From: Burkholderia cepacia
Lineage (GTDB): Bacteria > Pseudomonadota > Gammaproteobacteria > Burkholderiales > Burkholderiaceae
DNA length: 41,968 nucleotides
NCBI RefSeq assembly: GCF_001039005.1
Contig: NZ_LDWR01000060.1
Span: 1 to 41,968, forward strand
Direction of reading: 5' to 3'
The translations under genes and the position numbers were made by a program. The notes below the pieces were generated by a model. That model did no database searches. It had not been told where the DNA came from and saw only the letters and a program-made list of their open reading frames with translations. The first letter of the stretch is position 1. Every line of letters begins with the position of its first letter. Below, piece by piece: positions 31,423 through 40,491 of this stretch.

Positions 31423-32493
31423 TCAGACCGCCTGCGGGAACGCGTCGCGCAACCCCGCCGCGCACGCCAGCGCGTCGTCCCACAGGCGCCGCGTCAGCGC
31501 GCCGGCATCCTCTTCGCGCGCAAGCGCCGCGGCCTCGCCCGACCACAGCAGCGAGAAATCGTCGCGGCCCTGCCGCTCGAACGCGCCGCGCAGCGGATCG
31601 ACCGCGGCCGTCGCGAGCGGGAACGCGGGCGCGAGCGCGCTCATCGGCCCTTGCTCGCGCATGAAGCGCGTCAGCAGCCCGCGCGCGGGGCGGCCCGTGT
31701 ACAGGTTGGTCACGCGTGTGCCGTCGTCGCACGCGGCGCGCACTGCCGCGCGATGCTGCGCCGAGCGGCCGGCCTGCGGCGTCAGCAGGTAGCCCGTGCC
31801 GATCTGCACCGCGCGCGCGCCGAGCGCGAACGCGGCCGCGATGCCGCGCCCGTCGGCGATCGCGCCGGCCGCGATCACCGGCGCGCGCACCGCGTCGACG
31901 ATCTGCGGCAGCAACGCGAACAGGCCCGGTTGCGCATGGATGTCGTCGGTCAGGAACATTCCGCGGTGACCACCGGCCTCCGCGCCCTGCGCGACGATCG
32001 CATCGACGCCGCGCGCATCGAGCCAGCGCGCTTCCTCGACGGTCGTCGCGGATGAAACGACCCGCGCGCCGGTGCGGCGCACGCGCTCGAGCAGCGTGTC
32101 GTCCGGGAGCCCGAAATGGAAGCTCACGACGGCCGGCCGCAAGTCCTCGACGACCGCGCACATCGCATCGTCGAACGGCGCGCGGCCGGGACCGCCCTTC
32201 ACGTCGGCCGGATCGAGCCCGGCTTCCGCGTAGTAGCCGGCGAGCGCCGCGCGCCAGCGCGCGTCGACCTCGGCGTCGGGCGCCGGCGGCGTGTGGCAGA
32301 AGAAGTTCACGTTGAACGGCGCGGACGTGCGTGCCCGGATCGCCGCGATCTCGTCGCGCAGTTGCTGCGGGCCGAGCGCCGCGCACGCGAGCGAGCCGAG
32401 CCCGCCGGCTTCACACACCGCGATCGCGAGCGGGCTCAGCGAACCGACCATCGGGGCCTGGATCAGCGGCAAACGGGAAGGCAGCATCGTCAT
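31423..32493 (-). CDS. nitronate monooxygenase
   Basis: A 356-residue FMN TIM-barrel enzyme. Motifs: PLIQAPMVGSLSP (flavin phosphate loop near the start), GGLGSLACA, VNFFCH, the catalytic GAEAGGHRG, IAAGAIADGRG and QIGTGYLLTP. These are the class I nitronate monooxygenase signatures, and it would detoxify alkyl nitronates such as propionate 3-nitronate. It is not closely similar to the flavoprotein at 3325-4344. Expressed as the second gene upstream of the M20 peptidase gene (81-base gap). Confidence 0.92.
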   Translation of the reverse strand: MTMLPSRLPLIQAPMVGSLSPLAIAVCEAGGLGSLACAALGPQQLRDEIAAIRARTSAPFNVNFFCHTPPAPDAEVDARWRAALAGYYAEAGLDPADVKGGPGRAPFDDAMCAVVEDLRPAVVSFHFGLPDDTLLERVRRTGARVVSSATTVEEARWLDARGVDAIVAQGAEAGGHRGMFLTDDIHAQPGLFALLPQIVDAVRAPVIAAGAIADGRGIAAAFALGARAVQIGTGYLLTPQAGRSAQHRAAVRAACDDGTRVTNLYTGRPARGLLTRFMREQGPMSALAPAFPLATAAVDPLRGAFERQGRDDFSLLWSGEAAALAREEDAGALTRRLWDDALACAAGLRDAFPQAV

Positions 32494-32541
32494 CGGAATC
32501 CTTGTTCGGAATGAATGGTTATCGCGAGCGCCGACGGCCGT

Positions 32542-33273
32542 TCAGGCGGCCGGTTGTCCCGGCAGCTGGCCGACCCACGCGGCAAGCTGCGCTTCGCCTT
32601 CTTCGTCGAGCTTGCCGTGGAGCGCGCCGTACCACGGCGCGATCGCGTCGGCCGGCTGCGTGGCCTTCAGGATCTCCAGGCTCTTCTCGAGAAACGACGG
32701 AAAGAACGGAATGCCGCGCATGTAGAGGAACGTCGAATCGGTGATGCGCACCTGGCCGTACACGTCGCGCATCCACGCGATATGCGGCAGCGCGTCGTAA
32801 AGATGGCCGCTTTGCATCAGCGCGGAGACGAAGTTCACGCGCGCGGCGACATCCGACTGCTCGTGCGTTTCATGATTGATCTCGGCGGCCTTCTGCATCC
32901 ACGCTTCACCGCGCTTGACCTCACCGCACATCACCGATGTCGTCGCGAGCTGCACCGCGTTGTGTGCGCTCGGCTCGTGTTCGAACAACGCAAGCCAGTG
33001 CGGGAAGGCGTCGGTATACCGGTCCATCGCCGAATACGCGAGCGCGCAGAGCCGCGCCGCATCGGCGAGACGCTCGGCATACGGCGCGGCGATCGCGATA
33101 GCGGCCTCGTGCCGGCCGGCCTGGTAGGCCGCCAGCGCGGGCGCGAGTTCGGGTGCGATGTCGGGGCCGTTTTGCTCGTTCTGCTCACCTTGCTCGCCGG
33201 TCGAAGGCACCTGAGATGCCGACGACGCTTCGTCGCGCGATTTCTTTCCGAACAGCTTTCCGAACAAACCCAT
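32542..33273 (-). CDS. hypothetical TPR-like helical protein
   Basis: A 243-residue protein. The N-terminus MGLFGKLFGKKSRDEA is followed by an acidic/Gln-rich linker (to about 40) and then repeated helical pairs (ALAAYQAGRHEAAIAIA; LCALAYSAMDRYTDAFPHWLALFEHEPSAH; VNFVSALMQSGHLYDALPHIAWM) that look like degenerate tetratricopeptide repeats. No signal peptide. I recognise no specific family; such short helical-repeat proteins occur as adaptors or immunity proteins. ATG 33273 has AGGAAA upstream. Confidence 0.75.
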   Translation of the reverse strand: MGLFGKLFGKKSRDEASSASQVPSTGEQGEQNEQNGPDIAPELAPALAAYQAGRHEAAIAIAAPYAERLADAARLCALAYSAMDRYTDAFPHWLALFEHEPSAHNAVQLATTSVMCGEVKRGEAWMQKAAEINHETHEQSDVAARVNFVSALMQSGHLYDALPHIAWMRDVYGQVRITDSTFLYMRGIPFFPSFLEKSLEILKATQPADAIAPWYGALHGKLDEEGEAQLAAWVGQLPGQPAA

Positions 33274-33299
33274 GATGTCTTTTCCTTTTGTTGTCGTGC

Positions 33300-33317
33300 C
33301 CGAACGGCCCCGTTCGG
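33300..33317. repeat. perfect palindrome CCGAACGG-CC-CCGTTCGG
   Basis: Perfect 8-base arms with a 2-base spacer between the ends of the AraC-type gene and the helical-repeat gene on the minus strand. No T-run follows, so it could be a stem in the mRNA leader of the gene at 33273 or an operator; not decidable here. Confidence 0.45.
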
Positions 33318-33326
33318 CGACCGTCA

Positions 33327-34289
33327 TTATCTTTCGCCGCGACCCATCCCGCGCCGGTAGGCGGCCGGGCTGGTCGCCGCGACGCGCCGGAAATGCCGGC
33401 GCAGCGATTCCTCCGAACCGAACCCCGCGCGCGCCGCGACCTGTGCGAGTGGCAGCGCCGGTTGCGCTTCCAGCATGTCCTTCGCGACATTCACGCGCTC
33501 GCGGATCAGCCACGCGAGCGGCGACATCCCTGTTGCATCCGCGAACTGGCGCTGCAGCGTGCGCGTGCTCATCGCGGCCTGCGCGGCGAGCGACGCGAGC
33601 GTGTGCGGCTCGGCCGCGTGCACGCGCATCCAGTCGATCAGCTTCGCGAGCCGGTCGCTGCCGCCCGGCGCGACCGGACGCGGCACGAACTGCGCCTGGC
33701 CGCCGTCGCGATGCGGCGGCAACACGAGGCGCTGCGCGACACGGTTCGCGATCGCGCCGCCGTAATCGCGGCGCACCAGATGCAGCAGCATGTCGAGCCC
33801 CGCCGCCGAACCTGCCGACGTGACGATCTGCCCTTCGTCGACGTAAAGCGCATCGGGATTCACGCGCAGCGCCGGATAACGTGCCTGCAGGCGCTCCGCG
33901 TAACGCCAGTGCGTCGTCACGGTGAGACCGTCGAGCACGCCGGCCGCCGCCAGCACGAACACGCCCGAACAGATCGAGCAGAGCCGCGCGCCGCGCCGAT
34001 GCGCGGCCCGCAGTTTCTTCAGCAACGGCTCCGGCGGCAGTTCGTCCGGATCGCGCCAGCCCGGAATCACGATGGTATCCGCGCGATCGAGCGTCGCGAG
34101 CCGGTACGGCGCGGCGACCGTGATGCCGCCCGCCGCGCGCACGGGCCCCGGCTCGCTCGCGCATACCGCGAAGCGATACCAGTCGACGCCGAGCTCGGGG
34201 CGCTCGAGTGCGAACAGTTCGACCACGCAGCCGAATTCGAAGGTGCAGAGGCGATCGTAGGCGAGCGCGACGACGAGATGATTGTGCAT
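33327..34289 (-). CDS. ftrA: GlxA-type AraC transcriptional regulator (FtrA-like)
   Basis: A 320-residue regulator with an N-terminal DJ-1/PfpI-like domain (1-190; contains CSICSGVFVLAAAG, the nucleophile-elbow-like segment) and a C-terminal AraC HTH pair (about 215-315; MRVHAAEPHTLASLAAQAAMS and ARAGFGSEESLRRHFRRV). This layout and the divergent rhodanese gene at 34404 match the ftrA neighbourhood in other proteobacteria. The regulator probably controls the rhodanese gene. Confidence 0.9.
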   Translation of the reverse strand: MHNHLVVALAYDRLCTFEFGCVVELFALERPELGVDWYRFAVCASEPGPVRAAGGITVAAPYRLATLDRADTIVIPGWRDPDELPPEPLLKKLRAAHRRGARLCSICSGVFVLAAAGVLDGLTVTTHWRYAERLQARYPALRVNPDALYVDEGQIVTSAGSAAGLDMLLHLVRRDYGGAIANRVAQRLVLPPHRDGGQAQFVPRPVAPGGSDRLAKLIDWMRVHAAEPHTLASLAAQAAMSTRTLQRQFADATGMSPLAWLIRERVNVAKDMLEAQPALPLAQVAARAGFGSEESLRRHFRRVAATSPAAYRRGMGRGER

Positions 34290-34403
34290 GGCGCGATGTT
34301 ACCGGAACTTGTCGATCGCGCCACTGCCGCGAAACGCGCCGAACCGCGATACTGCCCTTCATGACGGCGCCTTCCGCGCCCTTTCGACCAGGAGAGCCTG
34401 CCC

Positions 34404-34823
34404 ATGTCTTACGTCACCGACGTACCCGCCGCCGACAGCCCCGCCGCCCTCGCGCATTTCGAGGCTTCGCTGCGATTCGAGACCGATTGCTGGGACGTGC
34501 ACGACGCACTCGCGTCGGGCGCGCCCGATTTCGTGCTGCTCGACGTGCGCGGCCCCGACCAGTTCGCGGCCGGCCATGTGCCCGGCGCGCGCAACCTGCC
34601 GCGCCGCAAGATCATCGAGAGCAAGCTCGCCGGCTATCCGGCCGGTACGCTGTTCGTCGTCTACTGCGCGGGCCCGCACTGCAACGGCGCCGCGCGCGCG
34701 GCGATCCAGCTCGCGCGCCTCGACCGGCCGGTCAAGCTGATGATCGGCGGTGTGACGGGCTGGCTCGACGAAGGGTTCATCCTGAGCAACGATGAGCAGT
34801 TGGAGGACGCCGAAGCCGGCTGA
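34404..34823 (+). CDS. rhodanese-like domain protein
   Basis: A 139-residue single-domain rhodanese. The start of the domain is DFVLLDVRGPDQFAAGHVPGARNLP and the active-site loop is VYCAGPHCNGAARAA, with the catalytic Cys in CAGPHC, so it can hold a persulfide. Divergent from the AraC regulator with about 114 bases between. ATG 34404 has AGGAGAG upstream. Confidence 0.9.
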   Translation: MSYVTDVPAADSPAALAHFEASLRFETDCWDVHDALASGAPDFVLLDVRGPDQFAAGHVPGARNLPRRKIIESKLAGYPAGTLFVVYCAGPHCNGAARAAIQLARLDRPVKLMIGGVTGWLDEGFILSNDEQLEDAEAG

Positions 34824-34913
34824 TCGTGATTAAAAACGCAACAATCAATTGCCGGCACACGAACGGAAAAAGCGCGACAATCGGTCCCATTGCAGTTCGG
34901 ACGGAGCAGCACC

Positions 34914-35240
34914 ATGCATGACGCAGTCCTGTTTGAAGCAGTGGGTTCGGTTGTCGCGATCGCGCTCTATTTTCTGCCTGCCATCATTGCCGACCGGCGC
35001 GGCCGGCGCGACAAGCTGACGATCGCGCTGTTCAACGCGCTGTTCGCATGGACGGGCATCGGCTGGCTGATGACGCTGTACTGGGCATGCCAGCCGAACC
35101 CGCAAGCCGACGTCGCGCAGACGATCATCGCGAAGCGTCGCGGCATCAGCATGCGCACCTTCTCGACCGGCCTCGTCGAACGCGTGCAACGCCGCGTCGC
35201 CGCCCAGGAGCAATGGGCGGAGAAGCAAGGCTGCCGTTAA
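34914..35240 (+). CDS. superinfection-immunity-like small membrane protein
   Basis: A 108-residue protein with two transmembrane helices (EAVGSVVAIALYFLPAIIA and FNALFAWTGIGWLMTLYWA) separated by a short basic loop, the pattern of the T4 Imm superinfection immunity family (Pfam Imm_superinfect). T4 Imm blocks DNA entry of related phages; many bacterial chromosomal members have unknown roles. ATG 34914 was chosen because it begins just before the first helix; a GTG/TTG further upstream is less likely. Confidence 0.75.
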   Translation: MHDAVLFEAVGSVVAIALYFLPAIIADRRGRRDKLTIALFNALFAWTGIGWLMTLYWACQPNPQADVAQTIIAKRRGISMRTFSTGLVERVQRRVAAQEQWAEKQGCR

Positions 35241-35255
35241 GTCCCTCTTTCCCCT

Positions 35256-36425
35256 TCACCGCGCCGCGTCGAACGTCGGCATCCTGACGTTGGTCGACGC
35301 GCGGTAATGCCACGCCAGCCGGTCGCGCGGCGCCCAGCCGCCCGCGCGCAGCCACGCACCGAACGCCCCCGTCGTCACCGCCCGTGCGATCCGCTCGCCC
35401 GGACAGCCGTGCGGCCCCGTGCCGAAACCGTAATTCGGCCCGGCCGCGCGGCCCGGCATCAGCCGATGCGGATCGCGATGCACGGCCGGGTCGCGGTTCG
35501 CCGCGGCGAGCACGACGAGAATCGCGTCGCCGGCTTCGACGGTCACGCCTTCGATCGTCGTGCGCGACGCGACGAAGCGGCGCGTGTTCTGCACCGGCGA
35601 ATCGAAGCGTCCCACTTCGGCCACGAACGCGTCGAGCGTCGCGTCGTCCGGCGCGACGCGCGCGGCTTGCGCTTCCCCGTTCCACGCCACCAGCGCATTG
35701 CCGAGCCACGCGGCCGTCGCCTCGCAGGTCTGCGACAGCAACCCGACGAGATTCGCGACCAGCGCGCCGCTCGCCTGCCAGCCCGCCGCGCGGGCCGCCT
35801 GCTGCACCGCGGCGACCAGCGTGCCGTCGTGCGCGTGCGTCTGCGCAACGCGCTCCGTCATCCGGTCGAGCAGTTGCCGCGCAGCGTCGCTCGCGCGGGC
35901 CAGCGCCGCGGCGTCCGACAGCGGCGACAGCGCGGCGACGAAGTCGACGACCTGCACCGCAATGTCGTCGAGCTGCGTCTCGTCGAAGCCGAGCAGATCG
36001 GCGACCGCGCAGACGGGCACCGTCATGCACCACGCGTTCAGCGCGTCGGCGTCGCCCGGCGCCGGCAACCGCCGCTCGGCCAGCTGCGCGGCGCGGGTGC
36101 GCAGCGCATCCGTGTCGATCGGCGCGAACGCCGTGCGCAGCGCCTGTTTCGGCACGTCGTGACGCGACGGGCCGTCGTTCATCCGCACCAGCTCGCCGAA
36201 CAGCGCACCGGCCGTCGTGCCGCGCAATGCGGGCGGCACGGGCGCGTCCAGCGGACGCACGCGGCACGCGGGATGGCCGAGCACGGTGGTCACGGCCGCC
36301 GCGCGGCTCGCGACCCACAGGCCGAGCGTCGCGTCGAACGCGAGCGGCGGCCCGTCAACGAGCGCTGCGTAGTAGGGATAGGGATCGCGGTGCGTCACCG
36401 CGGCAATGGGATCGGTCGGGTTCAT
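35256..36425 (-). CDS. cytochrome P450
   Basis: A 389-residue soluble bacterial P450. The heme-binding segment is FGTGPHGCPGERIA with the thiolate Cys in GCPG, the K-helix ExxR is EVGR in FVAEVGRFDSPVQNTRRF, and the C-terminal side has ANRDPAVHRDPHR. The I-helix, usually (A/G)Gx(D/E)TT, reads LLSQTCEATAAW here, so the acidic residue is kept but the following Thr is Ala, with a Thr one place further. No ferredoxin gene is nearby. ATG 36425 fits the family start; it is monocistronic. Substrate unknown. Confidence 0.9.
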   Translation of the reverse strand: MNPTDPIAAVTHRDPYPYYAALVDGPPLAFDATLGLWVASRAAAVTTVLGHPACRVRPLDAPVPPALRGTTAGALFGELVRMNDGPSRHDVPKQALRTAFAPIDTDALRTRAAQLAERRLPAPGDADALNAWCMTVPVCAVADLLGFDETQLDDIAVQVVDFVAALSPLSDAAALARASDAARQLLDRMTERVAQTHAHDGTLVAAVQQAARAAGWQASGALVANLVGLLSQTCEATAAWLGNALVAWNGEAQAARVAPDDATLDAFVAEVGRFDSPVQNTRRFVASRTTIEGVTVEAGDAILVVLAAANRDPAVHRDPHRLMPGRAAGPNYGFGTGPHGCPGERIARAVTTGAFGAWLRAGGWAPRDRLAWHYRASTNVRMPTFDAAR

Positions 36426-36526
36426 GCGTGCAGTATCGGCGCAACGCGCCGCCTCATGTTTCGGGCTGGCGTGAAATGTCGTGGCGCGGGCGCGGCGCAC
36501 TGCCGCATCGACGTGACCGGCCGACG

Positions 36527-36793
36527 TCAGGCAGCCGACCGATAGCGATGCGACTGCATGCGCATCCGGACGCGCCCGGCCGAAATCGCGCGCGGCTCGG
36601 GCACGACCGTGTCGTGATGGAACATTTCCTGCCGGAACTCGCCGCTTTCGTCGAACCACTGGCAGATCAGCCAGTCGGCGTCGTCGAACACGACCGGCCC
36701 GGCATAGGTGACGGTCATGCGCGGCCCACCGGTTTTCAGCGTCACGACATCGCCGACGCGAAACCCGACACGCTGATTTTCTCGGATCGTCAT
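36527..36793 (-). CDS. YodC-like small protein (DUF2158)
   Basis: An 88-residue protein. The N-terminal half FRVGDVVTLKTGGPRMTVTY and the Trp-rich CQWFD (residues about 10-55) match YodC/DUF2158, a small SH3-like family with the motif GDVV.LKSGGP.MTV. The C-terminus is Arg-rich. Function unknown in the family. ATG 36793 has GAGAGAACG upstream. Confidence 0.85.
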   Translation of the reverse strand: MTIRENQRVGFRVGDVVTLKTGGPRMTVTYAGPVVFDDADWLICQWFDESGEFRQEMFHHDTVVPEPRAISAGRVRMRMQSHRYRSAA

Positions 36794-37136
36794 CGTTCTC
36801 TCAATTTTTTATATATTGAATATATTGATATTCCCGGCAACTCATCGACCGGTCGTTCGACGTGCGGCAGATTATCAATCAAAAAAATAACCGGCAACTC
36901 CCGCGCACAAAAAACGCGTCGCCCGGGAAAATGTAACAATGCGCCGCATGGCACGCGCGGCGAAAGGCAATCGCCAGGTCCGGCGCGGCTTGCGCGCCGG
37001 TTCCGGGTGAACCGGAGAAATGCGGAGAATAAACGATGGTTTTCGCGCCGTCATTGCCATTTAATTCGGACGCGAAATCGGTTGATTATTGTCAATCAAC
37101 GTTTCGACTGGAAACGATCCCACCTTTTATTTGTCG
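36794..37136. other. AT-rich intergenic region
   Basis: About 340 bases with no gene that I can support. It has an AT-rich promoter-like patch (36795-36835) upstream of the YodC-like gene, two copies of CCGGCAACTC (about 36834 and 36891), and a perfect inverted repeat GTTGATT-ATTGTC-AATCAAC (37081-37100) just downstream of the PEP-mutase-family gene. The latter may act as a weak terminator stem. Confidence 0.4.
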
Positions 37137-37997
37137 TCATTCATCGAACAAAACCGGCGAATTATCAGGCGCCGCGAACCAGCGATTGAGTTCGCGACCC
37201 GGCACGGCTGCTTGCGAAAATGTAAACGTGCCGTCGCGCGCCATCTCCATCGCGGCGCGCAGGAACGCGCCGAGCGCGGCCCGCGCCAACGCGCCGCCAA
37301 CGCTGACGCGCTTCACGCCGAGCGCCGCCAGCGCATCGAGGCTCAGCAAGCCACCCTGCAATCCCATGACGACGTTCACGGGCGCGCCGACCGCCTGCGT
37401 CACCGCCGCGATCTCGTCGGCATCGGTGATGCCCGGCGCGTACAGCACGTCGGCGCCCGCGTCGCGATAGGCGACCAGCCGCGCGATCGTATCGGCGAGG
37501 TCGCGGCGGCCATGCAGGTAGTTTTCGCAGCGCGCGGTCAACGTGAACGGAAACGGCAGCGCGCGCGCCGCGTCGACGGCCGCCGCGATGCGCTCGATCG
37601 CCGCTTCGCGCGCATAGATCGGCGCATCGGTGCGGCCCGTCGCATCCTCGATCGAGCCGCCGACCGCGCCGGCCTCGGCCGCCAGCCGGATCGTTTCGGC
37701 CACCGTTGCGGGCGCGTCGCCGAAGCCGTTCTCGAGATCGGCGCTCACGGGCAGGCCGCCCGCGGCGACGAGATCGGCGATGTGATCGAGCATCGCATCG
37801 CGGTCGATCGCGTTGTCGGGCTGCCCTTTCGAAAACGCGTAACCGGCACTCGTGGTGGCGAGCGCCTCGAAGCCGGCCATCGCGAGCAGGCGGGCGGTGC
37901 CGGCATCCCACGGATTCGGGATGATGAACGCGCCGGGGCGCGTGTGCAGTGCGCGGAAAGCTTCGGCTTGGCGGGCTTGAAGGTCGGAACGGGTCAT
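37137..37997 (-). CDS. isocitrate lyase/PEP mutase superfamily enzyme
   Basis: A 286-residue (beta/alpha)8 protein. Family segments are PNPWDAGTARLLAMAGFEALATTSAG, LPVSADLENGFGD (magnesium-binding Asp/Glu region), SIEDATG and TARCENYLHGRRD. The KKCGH active-site loop of isocitrate and methylisocitrate lyases is absent, so it belongs to the phosphoenolpyruvate mutase/oxaloacetate-hydrolase-like branch, whose members cleave or rearrange C-C or C-P bonds of 2-oxo or phosphonate acids. No phosphonate genes are near. ATG 37997 has GGGAG upstream. Confidence 0.88.
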   Translation of the reverse strand: MTRSDLQARQAEAFRALHTRPGAFIIPNPWDAGTARLLAMAGFEALATTSAGYAFSKGQPDNAIDRDAMLDHIADLVAAGGLPVSADLENGFGDAPATVAETIRLAAEAGAVGGSIEDATGRTDAPIYAREAAIERIAAAVDAARALPFPFTLTARCENYLHGRRDLADTIARLVAYRDAGADVLYAPGITDADEIAAVTQAVGAPVNVVMGLQGGLLSLDALAALGVKRVSVGGALARAALGAFLRAAMEMARDGTFTFSQAAVPGRELNRWFAAPDNSPVLFDE

Positions 37998-38153
37998 CGT
38001 GGACTCCCGGAAGGTGTTGACGGGTGAGCTTACGCCGGTCGTGCACGCGACGTTTCAGCGATGGCCGAAATGTCGTCGCACGACAGGAAAAATCTCGCGA
38101 CCGGCAACGCGCGGGCAGGTATCGCCGCCTGCCCGCTGCCCAGCCGCTGTCGT

Positions 38154-39821
38154 TCACTTCGATACGGGCTGCCCGTCGTCGATGCCGAGCAACACGTCGG
38201 TAACGGCTTCGGAGAACCGCATCGCACGACCGCCGATCAGCACACCGTCCGGATCCGACGGATCGCGCGCGGCTTGCGGCATGCCGTGCGCGACCAGCAC
38301 GCGCGCGCAGGCTTCCCAGTCGGGATGGCCGACGCCCTCCGGTTCGTTGACGGACGCCCACGACAGCGTGCCGAGCGCATCGCTCCCGAACCCGTGCGTT
38401 TCGCGCCAGCTTGCGCCGTGTTCGAGCAGGAACGCCAGCAGCGCCGCGTCGCCGCGGAACACGGCCTGATTCAGTGCGCTCGCGTCCCAGTCGCCGCCCC
38501 GCGCGGCAATCGGCCAGCCCAGTTCGACCATGACCTTCACCGCGTCGCCCGAGCCCCACGCGGCGGCGTCCGGCAGCAACCGCAGCCGGTCGTCGGGCAG
38601 CGCGCCGGGCAGTTCGGGATGCCGCGCCTGGATGCGTCGCGCGGCGTCGGCGTCGGCACGCGCGCAGGCTGCCACGAACGCGTCTTCCGCGCTGAGCGTC
38701 TCCTCCGCGCCGGCCGCGCGCAGCAACGTCGCGACGTCGGGCAGCCCGGCCTGCATGGCCAGCCGGTACGCACTGACGCCTGCCACCGTCCGCGCGCCCG
38801 GATCGGCGCCGGCCGCCAGCAGCGCGGCGATATGGCGCGCCGAGCAGCGCACGGCGATCGCCCGCAACAACGGCGCGCCCCACATCTTCGTCGGCCCCTC
38901 GCCGGCCGGTTCGTTCGGGTCGCCGCCATGCGCGAGCACCAGTTCGAGCGCGGCCGCATCGCGCATGTCGAGCGCCCTCCGCAACGCGTTCGTTCCGCCC
39001 ACCCGCGCGCCATGCTCGAGCAGCAGGCGCGTGCACGCCGGGTTCTCCAGCGAGTGATACAGCGATTCGCCGTCGTTCGGGTCGGCGCCGGCTTCCAGCA
39101 GCAGGGTCGTGAGCACCGGATCGCGATTGACGCCGGCAGCGCCATACAGCGCCGACAGCGGGCCCGACTCGTCGGGCGCGGCGAGCGAAGCCGGTGGGAA
39201 CCGGTTGCCGATCCGCTGGTTCGGGTCGGCGCCGGCATCGAGCAGGAGACGCGCGCAGGCGCGCAGCCTGACGGCAAACTCGGGAATCTGCCCGAGCCGC
39301 GAATGCGTGACGGCGACCAGCGGCGGCAGATTCAGCGCACCGCCGGCGCGCGCGATCCAGCCGGGATCGGCGGCCAGGGCCGCCTGCACCGCGTCGAGAT
39401 CGCCCGCCGCGCACGCGATGGTCGGATCGCCCGACACGAGGTCGGGCTGGTCGCGCAGCAATTGCGCGGCGACCCGCGGCCGGGCCGCGCCGAAGCCGCC
39501 GGTCACATCGCCGCCGTATGCGAGATCGAGCCAGCGCCGGATCAGCAGCGAGCGCTGCTGCCGCGCCAGCGCATGCGTTTCGACGAACGCGCCGAGATCG
39601 GCCCACGACGCGACGCAGTACTCGCGCGCAATGCACGACTGCGCGTCGTGCAGGCGAAGCCCGAGTGCGAGCACTTCGGCGTGCGTGCGGTTCGCGGCGG
39701 CGGGGAGAAACCGGACAAAGCGTTCGACGGCATGCGCGTCGCCCTGCCGGTACAGGCGCAACAATGCCTTGGCCTGCTTTTTCAGATGTTCGGGATTGGC
39801 CCTGGGGGGCAGCGTGTTCAT
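38154..39821 (-). CDS. ankyrin-repeat protein
   Basis: A 555-residue protein. After an N-terminal helical part (LKKQAKALLRLYRQGDAHAVERF) it consists of about ten ankyrin repeats, visible as ARLLLDAGADPN, TLLLEAGADPND, RLLLEHGARVGG, ALELVLAHGGDPN, IAALLAAGADPG and ATLLRAAGAEE. No signal peptide or catalytic domain. The repeats bind other proteins; the partner is unknown. ATG 39821 fits the first conserved residues; the frame stays open further upstream to 39944. Confidence 0.88.
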   Translation of the reverse strand: MNTLPPRANPEHLKKQAKALLRLYRQGDAHAVERFVRFLPAAANRTHAEVLALGLRLHDAQSCIAREYCVASWADLGAFVETHALARQQRSLLIRRWLDLAYGGDVTGGFGAARPRVAAQLLRDQPDLVSGDPTIACAAGDLDAVQAALAADPGWIARAGGALNLPPLVAVTHSRLGQIPEFAVRLRACARLLLDAGADPNQRIGNRFPPASLAAPDESGPLSALYGAAGVNRDPVLTTLLLEAGADPNDGESLYHSLENPACTRLLLEHGARVGGTNALRRALDMRDAAALELVLAHGGDPNEPAGEGPTKMWGAPLLRAIAVRCSARHIAALLAAGADPGARTVAGVSAYRLAMQAGLPDVATLLRAAGAEETLSAEDAFVAACARADADAARRIQARHPELPGALPDDRLRLLPDAAAWGSGDAVKVMVELGWPIAARGGDWDASALNQAVFRGDAALLAFLLEHGASWRETHGFGSDALGTLSWASVNEPEGVGHPDWEACARVLVAHGMPQAARDPSDPDGVLIGGRAMRFSEAVTDVLLGIDDGQPVSK

Positions 39822-40010
39822 GCGGATCCTCGTGCAGAAATGGCCGAAGGTCCGCAATACCGCCAGCACAAAGGATGGGGAAAGACTGGATTTGCTGCGA
39901 CAGGTGGGTTCAACCCTTTCCGCGGACCCGGAAGCGACCTGCATCGCTGACCGGTATCCTAGGCGACGGCCGGTGACATCGTCAACCGTGCCGCGCGGCG
40001 GCGGCGCCGC

Positions 40011-40436
40011 TCAACCCGCGAGCTTCTTCGTCAGGAAAATGCGCGTGTGTCCGACCGGATAATCCGGCAGCTCGCCGAAGCGAACGTAGCCGCGCTTCTC
40101 GTAGAAGGGCCTCGCCTGGAAGTCAAACGTGTCGAGCCACGCGCTGTGGCAGCCGCGCGCGACGGCCTCCGTTTCGGCCAGATCCATGATGCGCGTGCCG
40201 GCGCCCTGGCCGCGCGCTGCCTCCGGCACCACGAGCAGGTCGACATGCAGCCAGCCGAACGCCGTGCCGCCCCACAGGCCGCCGACCACCGAGCCGTCCG
40301 CGTCGGTCACCAGCACGGCCAGCGGACGGAAGTCGTTCGGGCCGGCCTGGCTTTCGTTGAATCGCACGAGCGGCGCGACGATCTGCTTGCGCATGTTCGC
40401 ATCGCCCGCGTCGGTCACCTCGTATGTGAACGTCAT
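40011..40436 (-). CDS. GNAT family N-acetyltransferase
   Basis: A 141-residue GNAT. The acetyl-CoA pyrophosphate loop is VVPEAARGQGAGTRIM (V-x5-R-x-x-G-x-G/A pattern), and GCHSAWLDTFDFQARPFYEKRGY is the usual beta4-alpha4 end. It acetylates a small amine or protein amine in the cytoplasm. ATG 40436 matches the first strand. Confidence 0.9.
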   Translation of the reverse strand: MTFTYEVTDAGDANMRKQIVAPLVRFNESQAGPNDFRPLAVLVTDADGSVVGGLWGGTAFGWLHVDLLVVPEAARGQGAGTRIMDLAETEAVARGCHSAWLDTFDFQARPFYEKRGYVRFGELPDYPVGHTRIFLTKKLAG

Positions 40437-40491
40437 CGGATGGTTCGGATTGAATCGTGAACGGGAAACGGCCGAAGCCGTGGGTACCACG

